From NCBI GenBank assembly GCA_949292635.1, contig CASEZY010000007.1, positions 1-64,000 on the forward strand: DNA of 64,000 nt, given 5' to 3'. A model generated the notes under the pieces. It saw nothing but the letters and a program-made list of their open reading frames with translations. It ran no database searches and was not told where the DNA came from. The position numbers and the translations under genes were made by a program. Positions within the stretch are counted from its first letter, which is position 1, and each line of letters starts with the position of its first letter. Below, one piece after another: positions 59,606-64,000 of this stretch. The stretch comes from an uncultured Methanomassiliicoccales archaeon (GTDB lineage: Archaea; Thermoplasmatota; Thermoplasmata; Methanomassiliicoccales; Methanomethylophilaceae).

Positions 59606-62509
59606 TCACTCCAGCAGGATTGCGGGCCTGCCGGGGACGGCGGCCTTGGACTTGCCTGCGGGGTCGTAGATGCCCTCGGCGTCGGTGTCGATGACCTGCA
59701 CCTCGGTACCCAGGTCCGCACCGATGAATCCGGCTGCCGATGTCAGCAGGGTGTTCTCGTCGGTGTCCGCTATCGATCTCACCTTCTCGGGGGTGCTGCG
59801 CATGTGGTCCGCGGCCACCTTCTTGCACAGCTCCGACACGGCCTTCCCGCGGCTCCTGAGCTCCGGGTCCGCCATGCACGTCTTGGTGAGCCCGGGCACG
59901 TCGAGCCTGCCCTCGGACAGCAGGTCCGCGGCGTTGGACACCACCTTCCGCTTCCAGGCGGGGGCGGTGTACAGGATCACCTTGGCGGGCTGCATGCCGG
60001 TGACCTTCACGATCTGCGCGGCATCCGACATCACGTATCTGATCAGGTCCTCGCCGTATTCCGCCTCCGGGCAGTCCAGGGCGGGGTCGTACTCAGGGAA
60101 CTGGGCTTCTGACGCAAGGCCTTCGAAGCCCTCCCTCTCCCAAAGCTCCTCCACGGTGTGGGGGGTCACGGGCATCATGGCGGTGAACCATCTGCGGTAC
60201 ACCTCCCTCAGCGCGGAGCGGCAGTGGCCTCCCCTGCGGGTGTACCACTTCAGGTCGTTGAACATCTCGAAGTAGGCGGTGGAGGCCATCATCCTCAGGT
60301 CAAGGCGGTCCATGGCGTCCCTGATGGTCTTGACATGACCGTTGAATCTGGAGACCAGCCACCTGTCGATCTTCCCCATGGGGATGTCCTCTGCGGAATC
60401 GTCCAGTTCGCCGACGAACGCCTGTATGCGGTCCAGCCTCTGCCTGTAGGAGAGCACGTTCTCCTCGTCCCACTCCACATCCGCGAAGGGCGATGCCACG
60501 TGCGCATAGTACAGCCTGAGGGCGTCCACGCCGTAGGTGTCCGCCGCGCCGGGGATGGGCTGTGCACCACCCTTGGACTTGGAGATCTTGTCCCCCTTGC
60601 CGGTGGTCTTGTTCTTCTTGCCCGTCACATACCAATTGACCATGATGCCCCTGGGCCACTTCTCCTCCGGCAGGATGGCGACGTGGTTCTTCAGGAAGGC
60701 GGGGAAGTGCACGGTCATGTGCTCCTTTCCGCCAAGGTTGAGGTCCAGGGGGTACCAGTAGTTCACGTCCTTGGCTATCTGTTCCAGAAGCTCCGCGGAT
60801 ATGCCGGTCTCCTTGGACACGGCATCCCTGTCGCCGATGCCCAGGATCACGTGGTCGAAGAAGGCCTCGGTCATCTGTTCCGGCTTCAGCCTTCCGTCGT
60901 TGGCGTACATGGATATGCAGTAGTAGATCGGGTAGAGGGTGGAGTCGGAGATGGCCTCGATGATCCACTTGTCGTCGTACGGGAATCTAGTTCCCAGCCA
61001 GTTGCCCAGGCGCACGCAGGCCCTCTCCCTGAACCAGGAGAGCACGCCCTGCACGTTGTTGTAGTACTCTGTGGGCATGATGTCCATGCTCTTGCAGTGC
61101 CTTTGCGTCTCCTCGGTGAGCTGCTTGTCGGCGTAGTTGATGAACCACTGGTCGTCGATCCTGCGGATGAAGACTCTGCGTCCGCACCTGCAGACGACCT
61201 CTTCCGTAAGATCGTAGAACACGTCCGCTTCGCCGGCGTCCAGCATGGCCTGCTTCATGCGGTCCTTGGCCACGTCCACCTTCAGGCCGGCGTACTCGCC
61301 GCAGATGGCGTTCATGCGGCCCATGTGGTAGCCGTCCTTGTAGACCTGCTTCTTCGCCTCAACCAGCTTGGGGTCCCCGGGGGCGGTGATGCCCATGCGG
61401 TCGATGATATCCTTGGCGGGGAACTGTCCGTAGCCCTCCATGTCAATGATCGCTATCGGCACCACGGAATCCAGTAGCTCCTTGGAGAGGTTGAACTCCT
61501 GCTGCATGGCGGTGTCCTTCTTCAGGGCCTCCAGGGAGATCCAGTCGTCGGGCGCGTCCGAGGGGACGGAGGTGACGAGACCGGTACCGACGTCCGGGTC
61601 GCAGAACCTGGCGGGCAGCACCGGGATGTCCCTGTGGATCATGGGGGCGGTGCACATCCATCCGATGAGCTCCCTGCCGGGGATGGCGCCGATGTCCTCG
61701 ATGCCGTCCTTCTGGTGGGACAGCTTCTCCGCGGCCTGGGGCGAGACGATCCATGTCTCGTCGCCGACCTTCACCCTGCGGTACTCCACGTCCGGGTTCA
61801 CCCAGAAGCACACCTGACCGTAGACGGTCTCCGGCCTGAGGGTCGCTGCAATCAGATATTCGTCGCCGTGGCGGAACTTCAGCAGGGTGTATTCCTGCGT
61901 TTCGGCGTTGCCGCCCTTGGAGATGTCGGTTTCGGAAGCATCAACGGCCACCGGTCCGCAGGAGGGGCAGGCCGGAGCGAAGTAGGGTTTCTGTATCAGG
62001 AGGTTCTTGTCGTGGAGCTTGCGGAACTGCCACTGTATGAACTTGGCGTAATCGGGGTAGAGGGTGCAGGTGAATCTGCGCCAGTCGGCCAGGAAGCCGA
62101 AGCGCCTCCAGTACTCGTTCACATACACGCCGTTGAAGAACTCCACCACGTTCATGGGCTCGGTGAGCTCGGCAACCTTCTCCTTGGGGCATCCGTTCCT
62201 GAGGAGGTAGTCGATGGTGTTCTCGTCGCCCTTGCGGATCTTCTCCGCCAGGGAGATGGACCCGTTGCCGGTGGCGTGGGTGCCCACGGGGAACAGGACG
62301 TTGTATCCCGTCATGCGCTTGTAGCGTCCGATGGCGTCCACGTAGCTGAAGCCGCGCATGTGCCCCACATGGAGGTACCCGGTCACCCCGGGGTAGGCGA
62401 ATATCAGCATGTACTTCGGGCGGCCGTCGACCCTGTCGGACCTGTCCAGCCCCTTCTCTGCCCATCTCTTCTGCCACTTCCTCTCCATCTCAGCGTATGC
62501 GGATGCCAT
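59606..62509 (-). CDS. leuS: leucyl-tRNA synthetase, archaeal type
   Basis: 967 residues. HIGH-like YLHVGHMRG near residue 41-49, GDKISKSKGGAQ (KMSKS) near 650, editing domain inserted at about 170-480 with GTGLVTSVPSDAPDDW, and a long C-terminal extension with the anticodon-binding domain and tail (ALRFxGELxx-like). Charges tRNA-Leu. The ATG is the first of its frame; TATA-like TTATAATAAAG lies about 50 bases upstream. Single gene with its own terminator. Confidence 0.97.
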   Translation of the reverse strand: MASAYAEMERKWQKRWAEKGLDRSDRVDGRPKYMLIFAYPGVTGYLHVGHMRGFSYVDAIGRYKRMTGYNVLFPVGTHATGNGSISLAEKIRKGDENTIDYLLRNGCPKEKVAELTEPMNVVEFFNGVYVNEYWRRFGFLADWRRFTCTLYPDYAKFIQWQFRKLHDKNLLIQKPYFAPACPSCGPVAVDASETDISKGGNAETQEYTLLKFRHGDEYLIAATLRPETVYGQVCFWVNPDVEYRRVKVGDETWIVSPQAAEKLSHQKDGIEDIGAIPGRELIGWMCTAPMIHRDIPVLPARFCDPDVGTGLVTSVPSDAPDDWISLEALKKDTAMQQEFNLSKELLDSVVPIAIIDMEGYGQFPAKDIIDRMGITAPGDPKLVEAKKQVYKDGYHMGRMNAICGEYAGLKVDVAKDRMKQAMLDAGEADVFYDLTEEVVCRCGRRVFIRRIDDQWFINYADKQLTEETQRHCKSMDIMPTEYYNNVQGVLSWFRERACVRLGNWLGTRFPYDDKWIIEAISDSTLYPIYYCISMYANDGRLKPEQMTEAFFDHVILGIGDRDAVSKETGISAELLEQIAKDVNYWYPLDLNLGGKEHMTVHFPAFLKNHVAILPEEKWPRGIMVNWYVTGKKNKTTGKGDKISKSKGGAQPIPGAADTYGVDALRLYYAHVASPFADVEWDEENVLSYRQRLDRIQAFVGELDDSAEDIPMGKIDRWLVSRFNGHVKTIRDAMDRLDLRMMASTAYFEMFNDLKWYTRRGGHCRSALREVYRRWFTAMMPVTPHTVEELWEREGFEGLASEAQFPEYDPALDCPEAEYGEDLIRYVMSDAAQIVKVTGMQPAKVILYTAPAWKRKVVSNAADLLSEGRLDVPGLTKTCMADPELRSRGKAVSELCKKVAADHMRSTPEKVRSIADTDENTLLTSAAGFIGADLGTEVQVIDTDAEGIYDPAGKSKAAVPGRPAILLE

Positions 62510-62594
62510 GATCGCCAGCTCCTAGCTTGTATTGCGGCGGGTTAGGCCAAGGTCTTTATTATAATTCGCGATAGGGTAAGCACTATAGAAAGCG

Positions 62595-62631
62595 GGCTCG
62601 GGGACAAATCTTCGTCGTTCCCCCGAAAGCC
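62595..62631. repeat. hairpin near the RHH-ftsZ promoter
   Basis: GGCTCGGGGAC pairs with GTTCCCCCGAAAGCC with a bulge, about 12-base stem-loop. Lies between the leuS promoter and the operator repeats. Confidence 0.4.
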
Positions 62632-62632
62632 T

Positions 62633-62672
62633 GTAGGACATTGTCATACTACTTGTCCTGCAAAGTAGGACA
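62633..62672. promoter_or_regulatory. three copies of a GTAGGACA motif before the RHH-FtsZ operon
   Basis: GTAGGACA at 62633-62640 and 62665-62672 on the + strand and its near-complement TGTCCTGC at 62654-62661. The last copy abuts a TATA box (TTTAAATACC, 62675-62684). Ribbon-helix-helix proteins bind short repeated sites, so these are plausible operators for the regulator encoded next. Confidence 0.6.
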
Positions 62673-62752
62673 TGTTTAAATACCACCTCGCTGATGGAGA
62701 TTATGCTCTGAAAGGGATGGGAACTCTACAGGAGCAAACGCAGGTGAACGAC

Positions 62753-63109
62753 ATGGACGACGAGAAGATCTCACTGAGGATCGGCGGGGACGAGCTTCGC
62801 GAAATCGACGCTTATCTTGCCGAGCACCCCGAGCTCGGAAGCCGTTCTTTGTTCATCAGGACAGCTGTCCGCGAGTACATCGGAAGGGATGCAGATGTAT
62901 CCGCGGGACCGGAACCCGCCGGCAACGGCGTCTTCGTCAGGCTGACGGAGGCGCAGATGGCGGCGCTGGACGCACTGGTCGGCACCATCTACTTCGACCG
63001 CGAAGCGGTGATGTGGTCCCTGGTGTCGAAGCTAATCGGGGCTGAGGGGATGGCCGAGAGCGAGGCCCGCAAGGCCTTCCAGATGGCGACATCCAACATA
63101 CCTCAGTGA
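62753..63109 (+). CDS. tandem ribbon-helix-helix (CopG-like) regulator
   Basis: 118 residues from MDDEKISLRIGGDELREIDAYLAEHPELGSRSLFIRTAVREYI, a ribbon-helix-helix fold, followed by a linker (DADVSAGPEPAGNG) and a second copy-like unit VFVRLTEAQMAALDALVGTIYFDREAVMWSLVSKLI. ATG chosen after CAGGTGA; an in-frame ATG 12 codons earlier is possible. The gene overlaps the FtsZ-like gene's first possible start, so they are one operon, as RHH-FtsZ pairs are in other archaea. Confidence 0.8.
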   Translation: MDDEKISLRIGGDELREIDAYLAEHPELGSRSLFIRTAVREYIGRDADVSAGPEPAGNGVFVRLTEAQMAALDALVGTIYFDREAVMWSLVSKLIGAEGMAESEARKAFQMATSNIPQ

Positions 63110-63120
63110 AAACAGAAGGG

Positions 63121-63882
63121 ATGGCAGAGGCGGGGAGACCCGCCGATGCACTCAAACCGCTTAAGGAAAGGATTGGCATGGACAGCAGCAACGTCGAGAT
63201 CGAGCCCAGGGTGGCAGTGGTCGGGGTCGGCGGAGCCGGATGCAACGCGGTGTCCTTCGTGTACCGCGGCTTCCCGGAGGCCGACGCGGTTGCCATAAAC
63301 ACCGACAGGGATGCACTACACGCCACGCAGGCGGACAGGAAGCTCTACATCTGTAGGTCCGTGACCAAGGGCGAAGGCACCAAGGGGGACAGCCTCCTCG
63401 GACGCAGGTGCGCACAGGCGCATCTGGAGGAGATCGAGGCTGTGCTCTCCGGGTACGACGCGGTGTTCATCGTCGCAGGGATGGGCGGCGGTACCGGCAC
63501 CGGGGCCGCACCTATAGTCGCCGAGATTGCCCAGAGGATGGGACTCATCACCCTCGCCATACCGATAATGCCGTTCTCCTTCGAGACCGCCAGGTCGGAG
63601 AGCGCCGCGTCGGGCCTGGCAAGGCTCAGGTCCGTCTGCAACATGACCCTGCCCGTGAGCAACGATGCTGCCGCATCTTCCATGCCGGACGCCACCGTGC
63701 CCGAGATGTTCAGGGCCGTGAACAAGAGCATAGCGGACTACATCCGCAGGACATCCGCCAAGTTGTCCGACGCATTCGCGGAGGAGCTGGAGGACGTGAT
63801 CGCCCAGGAGGAGGAGAGGCTCCATCCCGGATTCGGCGGGGGTTCTCCCGAGATGCCCCTGGACCAGTCCGCAGACAACTGA
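63121..63882 (+). CDS. short FtsZ-like protein with only the GTPase domain
   Basis: About 253 residues. RVAVVGVGGAGCNAVSF (T1), AINTDRDALH (T2), GEGTKGDSLLGRR (T3, changed from the usual GxGAGxxP), AGMGGGTGTGAAP (T4, tubulin signature), PFSFETARSES (T5). Ends soon after the T6-H7 region (VPEMFRAVNKSIADYIRRTSAKL) with no T7 loop or C-terminal domain. It should bind GTP but not stimulate a neighbour's hydrolysis the usual way. Start uncertain: GTG (63106), this ATG, or ATG (63178). Confidence 0.78.
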   Translation: MAEAGRPADALKPLKERIGMDSSNVEIEPRVAVVGVGGAGCNAVSFVYRGFPEADAVAINTDRDALHATQADRKLYICRSVTKGEGTKGDSLLGRRCAQAHLEEIEAVLSGYDAVFIVAGMGGGTGTGAAPIVAEIAQRMGLITLAIPIMPFSFETARSESAASGLARLRSVCNMTLPVSNDAAASSMPDATVPEMFRAVNKSIADYIRRTSAKLSDAFAEELEDVIAQEEERLHPGFGGGSPEMPLDQSADN

Positions 63883-63899
63883 CGATTAATTCTCTCCCC

Positions 63900-63917
63900 G
63901 CGGGGGGCAACCCCCGC
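63900..63917 (+). terminator. terminator after the FtsZ-like gene
   Basis: Seven-base perfect stem GCGGGGG/CCCCCGC with GCAA loop, then ACAACCCCTTTT. About 18 bases after the stop. The last 80 bases of the window show no gene. Confidence 0.75.
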
Positions 63918-64000
63918 ACAACCCCTTTTCCCGATTCTTGCGAGATCATTACTGGGGACGGGCCGTTATCGTCCCAGGTTATCGCCCCGGATGCGGTCGT

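Noticed and set aside
1-64000. CRISPR array, rRNA or tRNA genes
   Set aside because: No regularly spaced repeats and no rRNA or cloverleaf tRNA sequences were recognised by reading.

Overview
The window is a gene-dense, high-GC archaeal chromosome segment. Archaeal markers include SRP54 with an archaeal-type SRP RNA, aIF6, ribosomal proteins S19e, L31e and L39e, FttA/aCPSF1, a proteasome beta subunit, TrmY, HMG-CoA reductase and MptE. A methanogenesis marker 2 homologue makes it a methanogen. Gene content and TATA boxes placed close to start codons fit Methanomassiliicoccales (Thermoplasmata) best; this placement is inferred from gene content, not from rRNA. No rRNA, tRNA, insertion sequence or CRISPR array was seen.

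Layout. 0-9.6 kb: a partial gene, a frameshifted ORF, a cyclophilin-like protein, a membrane acyltransferase, purB, a coiled-coil protein, an acyl-CoA ligase and an ACT-ACT-metallo-beta-lactamase fusion. 9.8-16.3 kb: one + strand block with srp54, trmY, a small zinc-ribbon membrane protein, a CoaD/ITPase fusion, then a GlcD-EtfB-EtfA flavoprotein set. 16.3-26.1 kb: a degenerate peroxiredoxin, pheT, a MATE transporter, HMG-CoA reductase, rubrerythrin, fttA, psmB and crcB. 26.2-30.1 kb: a pilus/secretion operon (TadC-like, TadA-like ATPase, CxxC protein). 30.2-30.7 kb: a trp operon collapsed by deletion into a trpE'-'trpA scar, still flanked by two probable operator repeats. 30.8-39.9 kb: U32 peptidase, two pilin-like proteins, apgM, an acyl-CoA ligase with an HTH-cupin regulator, and small metal-binding proteins. 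39.9-44.7 kb: two PaaK-type ligases around an ACT protein and a GTPase-dead EF-Tu relative. 44.7-45.0 kb: SRP RNA. 45.0-52.1 kb: marker 2, a site-2 protease, mptE, DUF373, a metal hydrolase and the S19e-PDCD5-L39e-L31e-aIF6 operon. 52.1-57.0 kb: a hairpin-rich intergenic island, a frameshifted flavoprotein beside its intact paralogue, a PH-domain membrane protein, ubiX and a mosaic surface protein. 57.0-64.0 kb: B12-dependent ribonucleotide reductase, leuS, and a tandem ribbon-helix-helix regulator with an FtsZ-like protein that stops before the T7 loop.

Functional themes. Translation and protein targeting are spread over the window (SRP54 and its RNA, PheT, LeuS, S19e operon, aIF6). Several genes point to use of external organic acids: two acyl-CoA ligases, two PaaK ligases and the GlcD-Etf set. 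Loss of the trp operon suggests reliance on external tryptophan, or at least an incomplete pathway here, and aryl-acid activation by PaaK could be part of that lifestyle; this link is inference. The most unusual items are the trp deletion scar with retained operators, the NTD-only FtsZ with its repeat-bearing promoter, the AT-rich block inside the surface-protein gene, the GlcD-Etf cluster whose EtfA has an N-terminal cysteine cluster, and the uncharacterised hairpin island at 52.25-52.37 kb.
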